The translations under genes and the position numbers were made by a program. Source: Exobasidium rhododendri (taxonomy: Eukaryota; Basidiomycota; Exobasidiomycetes; Exobasidiales; Exobasidiaceae). Taken from it: a stretch of 64,000 bases of DNA. Below, piece by piece: positions 43,923 through 54,702 of this stretch. The DNA lies in NCBI GenBank assembly GCA_026210745.1, contig CP110630.1, positions 744,001 to 808,000 on the forward strand. The letters run 5' to 3'. Position 1 is the first letter of the stretch. Every line of letters starts with the position of its first letter. The notes beneath the pieces were generated by a model. It was not told the DNA's origin, made no database searches, and saw only the letters and a list, made by a program, of their open reading frames with translations.

Positions 43923-46274
43923 ATGGTAGCTCCTTCAAAGACACAAATTTCGGAGAACCCTGCCAACAATGCAGTCACTTTGGCTCAGGACGCAAAATTT
44001 AAAGAAGCCGACGTCAACAGAAAGATGAAGTTTTACGGTGTCATCCAAGCTTTCCGAAATGGGCGTATGCCAGACAACAAGCAGATTGATGCTGCCCTCG
44101 TCTACACGGAAAGGAACAGCCCAGTCGACGTTTCTAAGCTGTCGTCGGATGGACAAACTCTCGTCAAGGACATTCGCGAGATCATCGCCACCATGAGACA
44201 GATGGTGTTGGAGAAGAATGCCAATGAAGAGTTCCAAAACTTTGTTTACCACACCACGAAGGCAGATGTAAAGGGAAACGTTGGATTGAACCCTGCCGTC
44301 AGCAAGGAAGACGCCCAAAAGGACAAGGAGACTGCAGGAGAAGCTCTCCGAACCTTGGTCAAGCTGTTTTTGCGAAATGGAGAAGCTCGTAAGCTATTCC
44401 AGGATCTTGGTCTAGTAGGCCGAGACGTCTTTGCCGATGCTGCTCAATTTGCCGCTGGAAAGGCCCGCCCTGATGAGGACAGGTTGGCAGCTGTTGACCA
44501 ACCTGCTCCTGACAACGAATTCCACGATGATGTTCCTGAGTCATTCAGAAAGGCACAGAGAGCCAAGAATGAGGCCGGTAACGTCGCCCAAGAACACGCA
44601 GACGGTGCTGCCAATGCCGTCGACCCCGATGCCACGGAAGAGGAGAACAAACAAGCGTTGTCCAATCAAGCCGGAAAGTTGCAGAACACGATATCTGCCA
44701 AGATTCCCGACAAGCACAAGGACATCGCACGAGAGCACAAGGACAAGACTGTCGACTATCTCAAGGAAAACTTCCCCGAGGAAAGACGTGACCAATTTGT
44801 TTACCGCCTGAAGAAGGTCTTGGTGGAATGCCAAAGACACAAAGACTACCAAGACGCCATGGACTTCTTCTTGACCGCCTTTGAGAACTACAAGGGAGTC
44901 GCCAAAGACACCCACGCACAGATGGAAGGCAACGCAAAGAACCTCGGCAACCACGGACCAGTGGACACTGCTCAATCCACCTTCCGAACTCTCATTGAGC
45001 GATTCGCCAACGGAAAGCCTACTCAGCCCATCGTTGACGCCCTTGACGTGATTTACAACGATGTCGCCAAGGATCCTGAGCTCAAAAACTACTTTAGCAA
45101 GTTGGACACCTACGTTCGACGAAGTGTGCAAGAGCCAGGATTCGTCATGAAGGACGAAGCCAACACGCAAGCTACCCAATTGCAAAAGGAAGGCCAAAAA
45201 TTCTTCACCGGTCGAACTAGGGAGGTTGCTCCTGGTCAGACTGTGCGAGAGAAAGGAAAGTACGAGCCTCACTTTGAGAATTTGTTTGACCAGATCAAGA
45301 TCTTCTTCACCGCGATGGGCGACGATCCTTTGAACAAGAAGTTTGGCGACAAGTGGCACAAGATGGGCCGAGACTTGTTCTTCAACTCGGAAGGAAAGGC
45401 CACCTTCAAGCCTCATCTTTGGGACGACATCAGAGACCCAATCTTGCCTCAACTGCTTCAACACATCGGATATGTACCCGTTCCACGAATCGAGTACACT
45501 GACCCAATGGTCGACTTGGTCATTGAGAACCTCAATGTTGACCCTGCCAATCTCATCCCTAACTTGATCGAAATTGATGCCCATCACTATCACAAGATGT
45601 CGGCCTACAAGAAGATCAGAGACAACCACCGTGGATCTGTCAAGATCCTGCTATCCCAGATCCAGACTGACCTACGAGACGTTGCCTGGGCCATCAACAA
45701 GAAGAAGGGATTCCCCAGTCTCAAGGACAGCGGTCTAGCAGATGTCTTCCTCGGGGGCAATGGTTTGACTGTCTCCGTCACGCTCGAGACCTCTACCGGA
45801 GACCGAAACGTCTTCAGGGTAAAGGAAGTCAAGGCAAAGATCCAGAAGATTGACTTTGCCATCCGAAAGAGCAAGCACGACATTCTCGTCAAGATCTTGC
45901 GACCTCTGGCTACGTCGTTGATCAAGACGGCAGTTTGCAAGGCTGCCGAAGGTGGTATTCGAGATGCTCTTGAGAAGCTCAACGAACATCTCACCATTGC
46001 CAAGGAGGCTGAAGAAGGCAAGAAGGTAGACACACTCAAGGCAAGAATGTCCAAGACTGAAGAGCAGAAGAATGCAGACTCCAAGGCTTCCTTCAAGATC
46101 CCCACCTCCAAGCGTGACTCCATCTTGCCACAGATGGGCATCAAAGACGGTTGGGTCAACAGGCTGGACGCAGCTCAAGAGAAGGCCGACAGCACCGGAG
46201 GAAAGAACGACTGGCACAGCCCCGCTTTCACGATAGTTCCGACGTCAGGCGTTAACGGAAATGTCAGGAAATGA
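43923..46274 (+). CDS. HAM1-like fungal protein (HAM1_N / HAM1_C, BPI-like fold)
   Basis: Single coding exon, 783 aa. It matches the fungal family with the N-terminal HAM1 region and the C-terminal bactericidal/permeability-increasing-like HAM1 region (DUF4449). Visible blocks are DVNRKMKFYGVIQAFRNGRM, the repeated long amphipathic helices (TAGEALRTLVKLFLRNGEAR; HKDYQDAMDFFLTAFENYKG), the FFTAMGDDPLNKKFGDKWHK block, and ILPQLLQHIGYVPVPRIEY followed by DPMVDLVIENLNVDPANLIP. The BPI-like part suggests lipid binding, and the A-x-A/Q-x helices resemble apolipoprotein or LEA-like sheets, but the role of the family is not established. Codon usage is highly biased (GGA, CGA, AAG), like eEF2, so the gene is probably strongly expressed. 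It differs from the yeast Ham1 nucleotide pyrophosphatase. Confidence 0.8.
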   Translation: MVAPSKTQISENPANNAVTLAQDAKFKEADVNRKMKFYGVIQAFRNGRMPDNKQIDAALVYTERNSPVDVSKLSSDGQTLVKDIREIIATMRQMVLEKNANEEFQNFVYHTTKADVKGNVGLNPAVSKEDAQKDKETAGEALRTLVKLFLRNGEARKLFQDLGLVGRDVFADAAQFAAGKARPDEDRLAAVDQPAPDNEFHDDVPESFRKAQRAKNEAGNVAQEHADGAANAVDPDATEEENKQALSNQAGKLQNTISAKIPDKHKDIAREHKDKTVDYLKENFPEERRDQFVYRLKKVLVECQRHKDYQDAMDFFLTAFENYKGVAKDTHAQMEGNAKNLGNHGPVDTAQSTFRTLIERFANGKPTQPIVDALDVIYNDVAKDPELKNYFSKLDTYVRRSVQEPGFVMKDEANTQATQLQKEGQKFFTGRTREVAPGQTVREKGKYEPHFENLFDQIKIFFTAMGDDPLNKKFGDKWHKMGRDLFFNSEGKATFKPHLWDDIRDPILPQLLQHIGYVPVPRIEYTDPMVDLVIENLNVDPANLIPNLIEIDAHHYHKMSAYKKIRDNHRGSVKILLSQIQTDLRDVAWAINKKKGFPSLKDSGLADVFLGGNGLTVSVTLETSTGDRNVFRVKEVKAKIQKIDFAIRKSKHDILVKILRPLATSLIKTAVCKAAEGGIRDALEKLNEHLTIAKEAEEGKKVDTLKARMSKTEEQKNADSKASFKIPTSKRDSILPQMGIKDGWVNRLDAAQEKADSTGGKNDWHSPAFTIVPTSGVNGNVRK

Positions 46275-46966
46275 GCAGTCCATCCCAATCTCTCTCCATG
46301 ATATAGTGTCTTAGCAGATTTCGCTGCTTTTCCCCTCCCGTTCAGATGACCCTCATACCCAGATCACTTACCCCTTTTTCCTTTTCCTGCTGCTTCCCGA
46401 TTCTCATGTTGTTTCTTCATGTCCGATCCTTTCAATTCTCATAACTTTTATTCTGCAGAGGATTATGCTTTTGACGGTCGACGCTGTTGCTCTCCGAATT
46501 AGTGCTTAAGAATGAAAGTAAAGTAGACTATATTACCGCAGGCGCCATTCTAGAGCTAAGCCTAACACGCTAGTCTGCATAAGAATAATCAAAGCTTAAC
46601 CACGTGGCTCGAGTCCTTCTTCCTTCAGCCGAGGCAGCAGGCGCCAGGAGGGGGGGAAAATTGGAATTTATTTTTCCCTTTTTTTTTGCGCTGGTGATTG
46701 GAAAGAGACTTACAGACAACTGCGCTCGCCCCACCCTCTCCTTACCTTTCTTACTATCCCCCTACCGAGCTCCCGTCTCTCTTTTCCTCTTCATCACTTT
46801 AGTTAGAGGTGTCTCTTCTTGCTACAGTACAAGAGTGAAACAGGCCACCTCACGTAAAGTAGGGAAAAAGATATATTGCAAGCTCGCAATAACCTATCCC
46901 GCCTTTCTTCCGCCACTTCTTCGCCTTTCTTCTTCTTCTTCATCACCCCAATAGACTCTAGTCAAG
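46275..46966. other. eEF2 promoter and leader region
   Basis: About 690 bp between the HAM1-like stop and the eEF2 ATG. A G-run near 46650, a T-run near 46680 and long CT-rich stretches (46730-46800; 46905-46945) precede the start, the usual look of a strong fungal promoter with a pyrimidine-rich leader. No additional gene is seen. Confidence 0.5.
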
Positions 46967-49576
46967 ATGGTATTATTCACCGTCGATGAGATCCGAGGCT
47001 TGATGGACAAGAGGACCAACATCCGAAACATGTCTGTCATTGCCCACGTAGATCACGGAAAGTCGACATTGACTGACTCTTTGGTCTCAAAGGCTGGTAT
47101 TATTGCCGGAGCGAAAGCCGGTGATATGCGATACACCGACACTCGAGATGACGAAAAGGAACGTGGTATTACCATCAAGTCCACTGCTATTTCCATGTAC
47201 TTTCCCATGCCAAAGGAGGAATTGGACGCTATCAAGCAAGCCAACGATGGTGAGCAGGCTTTTCGCTGGGAACACTTCCCTGCTCGTACATGAAAAGCTG
47301 ACATTCTCTCTATCTCTTCTCTCATTCAAGGTAATGAATTCTTGATCAACTTGATCGACAGCCCTGGACACGTCGATTTCTCATCAGAAGTCACCGCCGC
47401 CCTCCGAGTCACTGATGGTGCTCTCGTTGTCGTCGATTGCATTGAAGGTGTCTGTGTACAAACCGAGACTGTATTGCGACAAGCTTTGACGGAGAGAATC
47501 AAGCCCGTCGTCTGTTTGAACAAGGTCGACCGAGCTTTGTTGGAATTGCAAATCGGAAAGGAAGAGCTCTACCAGTCTTTCTCGCGAACAATCGAATCAG
47601 TCAACGTAGTCATCTCCATGTACAACGACCCAGTGCTTGGAGAGTCGCAAGTTTACCCCGAAAAGGGAACTGTCGCCTTTGCCTCTGGTCTGCACGGATG
47701 GGCATTCACCTTGCGACAATTTGCTGCTCGATATGCCAAGAAGTTTGGTACCGACAAGGACAAGCTTATGGTGAAGCTATGGGGTGACAACTACTTCAAC
47801 CCAAAGACAAAGAAGTGGGTCACCAAGGACAAGGATGCTGACGGTGCCCAATTGGAACGTGCCTTCAACATGTTCATCTTGGACCCAATTTTCCGAATTT
47901 TCGACTCTATCATGAACTTCAAGAAGGACGAGACCAAGAAGATCTTGGAGAAGCTTGAGATCCCCATTACGCAAGATGAGCGAGATTTGGAAGGAAAGGC
48001 ACTCCTCAAGGTAGTCATGCGAAAGTTCTTGCCAGCTGGAGACGCTCTCTTGGAGATGATTGTCATCAGCTTGCCATCACCCGTCACTGCACAAAAGTAC
48101 CGAGTCGAGACACTATACGAAGGACCCATGGACGACGAGTCTGCCATTGGTATCCGTGACTGTGACCCCAAGGGACCTTTGATGCTCTACATTTCCAAGA
48201 TGGTGCCCACCTCCGACAAGGGTCGATTCTACGCATTTGGACGAATCTTCTCTGGTACTGTCAAGTCTGGACCCAAGATCCGAATCCAAGGACCAAACTA
48301 CACCCCTGGAAAGAAGGAAGATCTGTTCGTCAAGTCCATCCAACGAACCGTTCTCATGATGGGTCGTTACATTGAGCCCATTGAGGATTGCCCGGCCGGA
48401 AATATTCTCGGTCTCGTCGGTGTTGATCAGTTCTTGCTCAAGAGCGGTACTTTGACCTCCTCGGAGACTGCACACAACATGAGAGTCATGAAGTTCTCCG
48501 TTTCGCCCGTAGTCCAAGTCGCCGTCGAAGTAAAGAACGCCAACGACTTGCCCAAGCTCGTCGAAGGACTAAAGCGTCTCTCCAAGTCTGACCCTTGTGT
48601 ACAAGCTTGGATCAACGAGTCTGGTGAGCACATTGTCGCCGGTGCCGGAGAATTGCACTTGGAGATCTGCTTGAAGGATTTGGAAGAAGACCACGCGCAA
48701 GTCCCTCTCAAGGTCTCTGACCCCGTCGTCGGATACCGTGAGACTGTCAATGCAGAATCATCCATGACTGCTCTCTCCAAGTCGCAAAATAAGCACAATC
48801 GTCTTTACGTTACTGCTCAACCCTTGGACGAAGAGCTTTCCAAGGCCATTGAGGCAGGAAAGATTGCTCCCCGTGACGACTTCAAGGCTCGTGCCCGTAT
48901 CTTGGCCGACGAGTACGGCTGGGATGTCACTGACGCTCGTAAGATCTGGTGCTTCGGACCTGAGACCACCGGCCCTAACTTGCTCGTCGACATGGCAAAG
49001 GGTGTACAATACCTGAATGAAATCAAGGACTCTTGCGTTGCCGCTTTTCAATGGGCTTCCAAAGAAGGTCCTTGTGCCGAAGAGCCCATGCGAGGAGTTC
49101 GATTCAACATTCTCGATGTCACCCTACACACCGATGCCATTCACCGAGGTGGTGGTCAAATCATTCCTACTTGTCGACGAGTTTGTTACGCTGCCACTCT
49201 ATTGGCTCAGCCAGGTCTGCAAGAACCCGTGTACAACGTAGAGATCCAATGTCCCGAGAACGGTCTTGGAGGAATCTACTCCACCTTGAACAAGAGAAGA
49301 GGTCAAGTGTACAGTGAAGAGCAAAGGCCCGGTACACCAATGTACACTGTCAAGGCCTACTTGCCCGTCTCTGAATCGTTTGGTTTCAACGCTGCTCTTC
49401 GACAGGCCACCGGTGGTCAAGCCTTCCCTCAAGCTGTCTTTGATCACTGGGCTCTGATGAACGGTGCTGCCAACGACAAGACTGGAAAGCTGTACGAATT
49501 GGTCAAGAGTATTCGACTCAGAAAGGGACTCAAGGAAGACGTGCCACTGTACGACCAATACTACGACAAGTTGTAG
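46967..49576 (+). CDS. EFT1: Translation elongation factor 2 (eEF2)
   Basis: Two exons, 46967-47249 and 47331-49576, give 842 aa, the same length as yeast eEF2. GTPase motifs are AHVDHGKST (G1), the RGIT switch (G2), DSPGH (G3) and NKVDR (G4). The intron lies between the switch I region and G3, with a GTGAGC donor and a CAAG acceptor. Domain IV contains [16 protein letters not shown], whose AIHRGGG His is the diphthamide site. The C-terminus YDQYYDKL is the near-invariant eEF2 end. eEF2 drives ribosomal translocation. Arg codons are dominated by CGA (see findings). Confidence 0.98.
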
Positions 49577-49813
49577 AGTGTCTCTCTCTCTCTCCTTTCA
49601 TTCCCCCTACCCTCTTCTTCTTCCCGTCTTTCATTCCTTTCCTCGATCTTGAAATGAATACTTTTCTCGGCTGCATTCCAATTTCTTTGAAAGCTTTATC
49701 TTTTCCACCCTGCTCACCACTCTCTCAAACAATTACACACACACGCATGCAGAATCACGATCTCTATTCTGATCTATTCTGATCGTTGTAGCGGCGATAC
49801 AATACAGATGCTT

Positions 49814-50677
49814 CTACACCAAGCTGGGAGGACCTGGAAGAGTGGGCTCGCCTTCCGCCGTCACGTAAGCTTGACTAAGACCGCCATCGATCAGCATGTC
49901 ATGACCAACAACGTAAGAAGAGTCGTCTGAGGCCAAGAAGAGCGCTGCTCTTGCCTGTTCGATAGCCTCACCGAATCGACCAGTAGGTAGGTGGATCATT
50001 CTTCTGTTCAGCTTCTCAGGCGTGTTCAAAAAGTCCATCAGGAGAGGCGTCTTGAGAGGACCTGGACAGATGGAATTGAAACGGATCCCTTCCTTGGCAT
50101 GGACCATTGCCAGCTCTCTGGTCATTGCCAACACGGCTCCTTTACTTGTTGTGTAAGCGATCTGTGGAGTCGCCGCCCCTCTGATAGCAACGAAACTTGC
50201 CGTATTGATCACCGATCCACCCACATGCAGGCCTTTCCTTACATCTGTGGGATTCTTCCTCATAGCAACAATAGCATGTTTGCAGCCCCACCATACTCCC
50301 TTCACATTGATTGCTTGTGTTAGGTCCCAGATCCTCTCTTCTGTGTTCAAGGCATTGTCATCGTCGGAGTGCATGATTCCTGCATTGTTGAACATCACGT
50401 CCAATCTGCCAAATTCATCCACTGCTTTCTTGATGATCGCTTCTACCTCAGCCTCTTTGCTGACGTCACACTTTATAGCAACTGCCTTGACTGGAATCTC
50501 GGCATTGTTGAATCGTTCATTCACGAGTGCTGCTGTCTTTTCACACGCTTCTAGATTGATGTCGGCGAGGACTACGTTGGCTCCCTCTGAGGCGAACAGA
50601 AGGGCGGACTCGCGACCGATTCCGGAGCCAGCGCCTGTGATTACTGCCACTCTGTGAGGAAGTCGATAGCTAGGCAT
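49814..50677 (-). CDS. Short-chain dehydrogenase/reductase (classical SDR)
   Basis: Single exon, 287 aa. Residues 13-20 hold the nucleotide-binding TGAGSGIG. DVMFNNAGIMHSD gives the NNAG motif, NTASF supplies the catalytic Ser, and YTTSK the Tyr-x-x-x-Lys pair. An Asp at the end of beta-2 (VVLADINLEA) points to NAD(H) rather than NADP(H). The sequence resembles bacterial and fungal 3-oxoacyl/alcohol-type SDRs; the substrate cannot be told from sequence. It ends tail-to-tail with eEF2 and is the last of three minus-strand metabolic genes, followed upstream by an aldehyde dehydrogenase and a glutamine-synthetase-like gene. Confidence 0.88.
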   Translation of the reverse strand: MPSYRLPHRVAVITGAGSGIGRESALLFASEGANVVLADINLEACEKTAALVNERFNNAEIPVKAVAIKCDVSKEAEVEAIIKKAVDEFGRLDVMFNNAGIMHSDDDNALNTEERIWDLTQAINVKGVWWGCKHAIVAMRKNPTDVRKGLHVGGSVINTASFVAIRGAATPQIAYTTSKGAVLAMTRELAMVHAKEGIRFNSICPGPLKTPLLMDFLNTPEKLNRRMIHLPTGRFGEAIEQARAALFLASDDSSYVVGHDMLIDGGLSQAYVTAEGEPTLPGPPSLV

Positions 50678-51106
50678 GATGTGTGTGTGTAGAGAGAGGT
50701 GTGTTTATGATGATGCGCTCGAGAAGAGAAAAGGACCGCTTGATGAGGGAGAAAGACAAGCGCCGAAACCGATGAAAGAACTCACAACGACAAATCAGAT
50801 ATAGATAGATACGTGAGAAAAGCAGAGGGGGGGGGAGAGAAAGGAGAGTGACGCCGCGGCTCAGATTGGTTCTTTTCGAGTCACATCGAAGAAGGGGACC
50901 AAAAAGAAAGCTCCGGCCTTATCTGACTGAACACGTAATGTCAGGTACACAACACGCTTGTATTAGGATCATAGAGCATTTGCAGTGTACAGCGTACTGT
51001 ACTATGCCCTCTTGACACGCATGTGAATGCCTTTAGACCTAGTGACTTGGTCGAAGCCTGCTCAGAGGAAGGAAAAGAGAAAGAAGATGGCAAGTAGATT
51101 TCTTGG
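50678..51106. other. Intergenic region, SDR promoter
   Basis: About 430 bp between the aldehyde dehydrogenase stop and the SDR start, both minus strand. A G-run near 50826-50835 and a GT-rich leader next to the SDR ATG are the only notable features. Confidence 0.4.
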
Positions 51107-52578
51107 TCAGCGCTTTTCAATTTCGCTCGTGAGCGCCGTGTTACGCTCACCATATGTACTCAGACTGGTTCCTCGTCCACTGTCTTTCACTCCTGACCAC
51201 GGAAGGGCAGGATCAAGGGCATCTGCTCTGTTGAGGAACACAGTTCCAGTCTCTAGATGCGTTGCCAGCTTATCAAAAGCGGCCAAGGAATCGTCATTCG
51301 AGGGATCAGTCCAGACAGAAGCAGTAAGACCGTACTTTGAATCATTCATAAGCTCGAGTGCTTCCTCATCGGAAGAGACAGCTTGAATGCCGATAGCAGG
51401 CCCAAAAGTTTCTTCCGTCATGATATCCATGGTATGATTGACATTGACGAGCACCGTCGGTGCAATAAAGCCAGAACCAACCTTCGCTTCAGGGTGGTCT
51501 GCTGGGTTGATGAGATTCTTGGCACCTTTCGACACTGCATCGTCGATCTGCTTCCTGATTCGCTCTGCACTTGCCAAGCTGATAACGGGTCCCAACGTCA
51601 CACTCTTGTCTGAGGGATCGCCAAGCTTGTAAGCATTTGCTGCTTTGGCGAAACCTTGAACGAATTTGTCAAAAATAGACTCATGAACGTAAATTCGTTC
51701 AATCGAGCAGCATGATTGACCTGAATTGAACATGGCTCCATCCACTAGCTCATCTACCGTCCAGTCGATATCTGCGTCAGCTCGTACGTATGCAGGATCT
51801 TTGCCTCCCAACTCCAACCCAACAGTCTTAAAGGCAGGCGCACTAGCAGCAATTTTGTCGAGTGCCTTGCCGCCTGACACCGACCCGGTGAATGACAGAT
51901 AACCGATTCTAGGATCGGCAGTCAACTCCGCCGTCCTGTCAAAGTCCAAGTGAACAGTCTGGATGACTCCAACAGGAAGTCCAGCAGCTTCAAAGGTGCT
52001 CTGGAATCTCTCTGCCGCAGAGGGAGTCTGTGGTGAAGGCTTCAAGATGACAGAGTTTCCAGCGAGAACAGCTGCGACTAGAGTGTTGACTGTTGTGAGA
52101 TACGGGTAGTTCCAGGGCGAAACCATCGCCACAACGCCGACTGGATCACGACGAATAGACAGCTTCAGGCCTGCTGTCTCTGTTTCGGTACGTGGTGATT
52201 CTTTGAGGCAAGTAGGTGCAATCTTGGTGAGATGTCTAGCTCGTTGCAACGTTCCATTGATCTCCCCACCACACTGAGAGATGGGCCTGATACATTTACG
52301 ATGCTAAAGGTCAGTGCGATCACAGCATACGTTGCACCTCGACAAGCTCACCTGGCCATCTCTTCCGATAAGTCCTTGCAAATCGCCTCTTTCTGTCGCT
52401 CTAGCTCTGCCATCCACTTTGTCACCAAAGCGCATCTCTCCTCCACCGTCGTAGTGACCCACTTCTTCTGAGCTGCGACAGCCTTGCTGATGACATCGGA
52501 TAGCTCTTGAGAAGACAGCAGCTGACGAGTCGTCACCGGCTTTTGATTGTACGGCGATATAGTAGTCTGAACAGGCAT
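51107..52578 (-). CDS. NAD(P)-dependent aldehyde dehydrogenase family protein
   Basis: Two exons on the minus strand, 52578-52352 and 52286-51107, give 468 aa. The ALDH superfamily motifs are present: VAMVSPWNYPYLTTVN (cofactor-binding NPY region), GNSVILKPSPQTP, YLSFTGSVSGGKAL, VGLELGGKDPAYV (general base Glu), and FNSGQSCCSIERI with the catalytic Cys. The EETFGPAIGI motif completes the core. The joined start SEEMARPISQCGGEINGTLQ is typical. Similarity is toward the succinate-semialdehyde/gamma-aminobutyraldehyde type, but the substrate is a guess. A start 17 codons upstream (52629) is possible; 52578 fits the usual N-terminal length. Confidence 0.9.
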
Positions 52579-52820
52579 GATGATGGAGTGAGTGGAGAGA
52601 TAGTTTCCTTTCTTTAACTTTTTCGACATTCACGTCTTCTCAACCTTCTAGTCTTGAATGGACACTTTAATCCCCCAAAAGAGCTTAATTGTTTTACGTT
52701 TCCTTCTGGTACTGTACACTGAAACGAGCCAAGCGGAATCAATCTTCATTGCAGTAGTGACCATCGAATATTTACACACACACACATACACAGACAACCC
52801 CTCTTCCTCTATTTCGACGA

Positions 52821-54702
52821 CTAGATCAGCTCCAAGTACCTCTGCCTCTCCCAATTCGTGACGGTGGTGTTGAAGAGCTTGACCTCGTGCCTCCTTGTCA
52901 AGGCGTAGTGCTCCACGAACTCCTTGCTAAAGATCTTCCAAGCAAGACTATCTTTCGATGTGAATCTTTCTGTCGCTGCTTCGAGTGTCTTCTCTAATCG
53001 TGGCAATGCTGATTTCTCCATCTCGCTTACTGGACCATTTGGTAGTGTAAGCTTATTTTCGATTCCGTAAAGACCAAGAGCGAAGATGGCAGCAAGTGCG
53101 AGTGGGGCATTCACATCTGCGCCTGGGATTCGAATCTCAAAGCGGGTGGCATAATCTTCTAGATCTGGTGGTCCAAGAATTCGGACGGAAGCAACTCGAG
53201 AGTCGTAACCATACGAGTGAATGTCGGGTGCCCAGAAGGTCTCACCTCCAGCCAGCCGTTTGTAGGAGTTGATCGTAGGGCACAGAATGGGCAGCACATC
53301 GGGTAGGCCTAACATCAGCCCAGCTAGAAACTGCTCCCCGATGAGCGACAAGTTGGCAACGTCTTTGTAGGCGGCACTCTTTCGACCTCCAGCGGCAAGC
53401 TCCTCCGCCGTGGCAGCAAAGGCGTTCTTGCCGGTCTTGCTATCACGCAGTGAGACATGCATGTGCCCGGATGTTCCAGCGTGCTGCGGGCGATAGAGAA
53501 GAAAGATCACAATAATTAGCATACATTCTACAAGCCCTTCTTTCCTATTCTCTTCTGCAGTCTCTGATACTCACTTCGCTGTAAGGCTTGGCCATGAATG
53601 TGGGAATGATGCCATACTTGATTCCGATAGACTTAGCTAGCAGTTTGAATAGCACAGCTCCATCGGCAATTTTGCCCACAGTGTCGTATGCCAATGCAGT
53701 CTCATAGACACCGGGTCCGGTCTCCGTGTCTACAAAGAGTGTGAAGCAGTAAGTTTAGCGAACATCCAACTGGTATGCAAAGTAGTACCTACGATGACCT
53801 TCGATGTCGATGCCGAAATCAGCTGCCTTGTCGAAGAGGTCGAGGAAGTAGTCTTTGTTCATTGTTGTCCGTAGCATTGAGTACCCATGATCTGCCAGGA
53901 ATAAAGGTAATCAGAAACTGAGGTGGAAGTGAAAGTAACGAGCCTTAGGCAGTCACTCACTTCCAGGGGTGAGTTCCGTCAAGTTGGCAAATCCTTTGTC
54001 TGCAAGACCTTGAGCAGTCTCGGCGAAATGGAAGTACTGGTAGGTGTCTCACGTCGTGTCAATGACATGGATCACCGTCACTCTGTCCTGACTTTCTCAA
54101 AATTCACCTCAAATTCTAGTCCAGCGATAGATGAACAGCCAAGTTGCAACTCGATCTTGTCAACGACCTCTTTGAGCAAATTACGCGGGCAGATTTTAAG
54201 TGGTGACTTGTCCTTGCTGTCGAAGAAGCTGACCAGGAAGAAAGGTAGATTGTTCTCCCAGGGTATTCTTCGATAGGTGGAGAGATCGATACAGGCAGTC
54301 AGATCGGCAAATCCTTCCTTGGCAGTGCAGAAGGGGCTCTCTTCCGGGTACATGAGGTCATGAACGTCCCAACCACTGCGAGAGAGAACAGTCAGCTAAA
54401 GTGAGACGATGTAATTTGAGGGTCTACGCAGGACGTACAAGATCACCGAAGCAAAGCCAAACCCCGCGCCTGGCTTGGCAGCTGAAAGAAACTTCTTCTT
54501 CGACATGTACTTTCCTCTGAGGACTCCATCGATGTCGATACCTGACCCGGGAAAGCATGAGAGAAAGAATGAGAGAGGATCAGTCGACCCATTCATCCAA
54601 TGCAAAACATGCGTCATCAAGTTCACCTGCCACTTTGACTTTGTTGTCATTGGCCAGGATCTTCTCGAGCTCCTCGTAGGCTACAATCATGCTCGTCGTC
54701 AT
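52821..54702 (-). CDS. Glutamine-synthetase-like ligase (type I-like, GlnA/PuuA family)
   Basis: Seven exons on the minus strand: 54702-54627, 54541-54439, 54375-54108, 54036-53961, 53891-53793, 53729-53575 and 53483-52821, giving 479 aa; all phases close. The beta-grasp N-domain opens with MTTSMIVAYEELEKIL and IDIDGVLRGKYMSKKKF. Catalytic-domain signatures follow: GLEFEYFHFAET, HHTETGPGVYETALAYD, SEHAGTSGHMHVSL, CPTINSYKRL, SYGYDSRVASVRI and RFEIRIPGADVNAPLALAAI. The pattern (long form, LRGK near the start) fits bacterial-type gamma-glutamyl ligases that glutamylate amines, rather than the compact ~355-aa eukaryotic glutamine synthetase. Housekeeping glutamine synthesis is therefore not assured. 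Confidence 0.85.

Noticed and set aside
44541-45629. 362-codon open frame antisense to the HAM1-like gene
   Set aside because: It is the mirror of strongly biased coding sequence; no motif, and the sense protein is clearly real.
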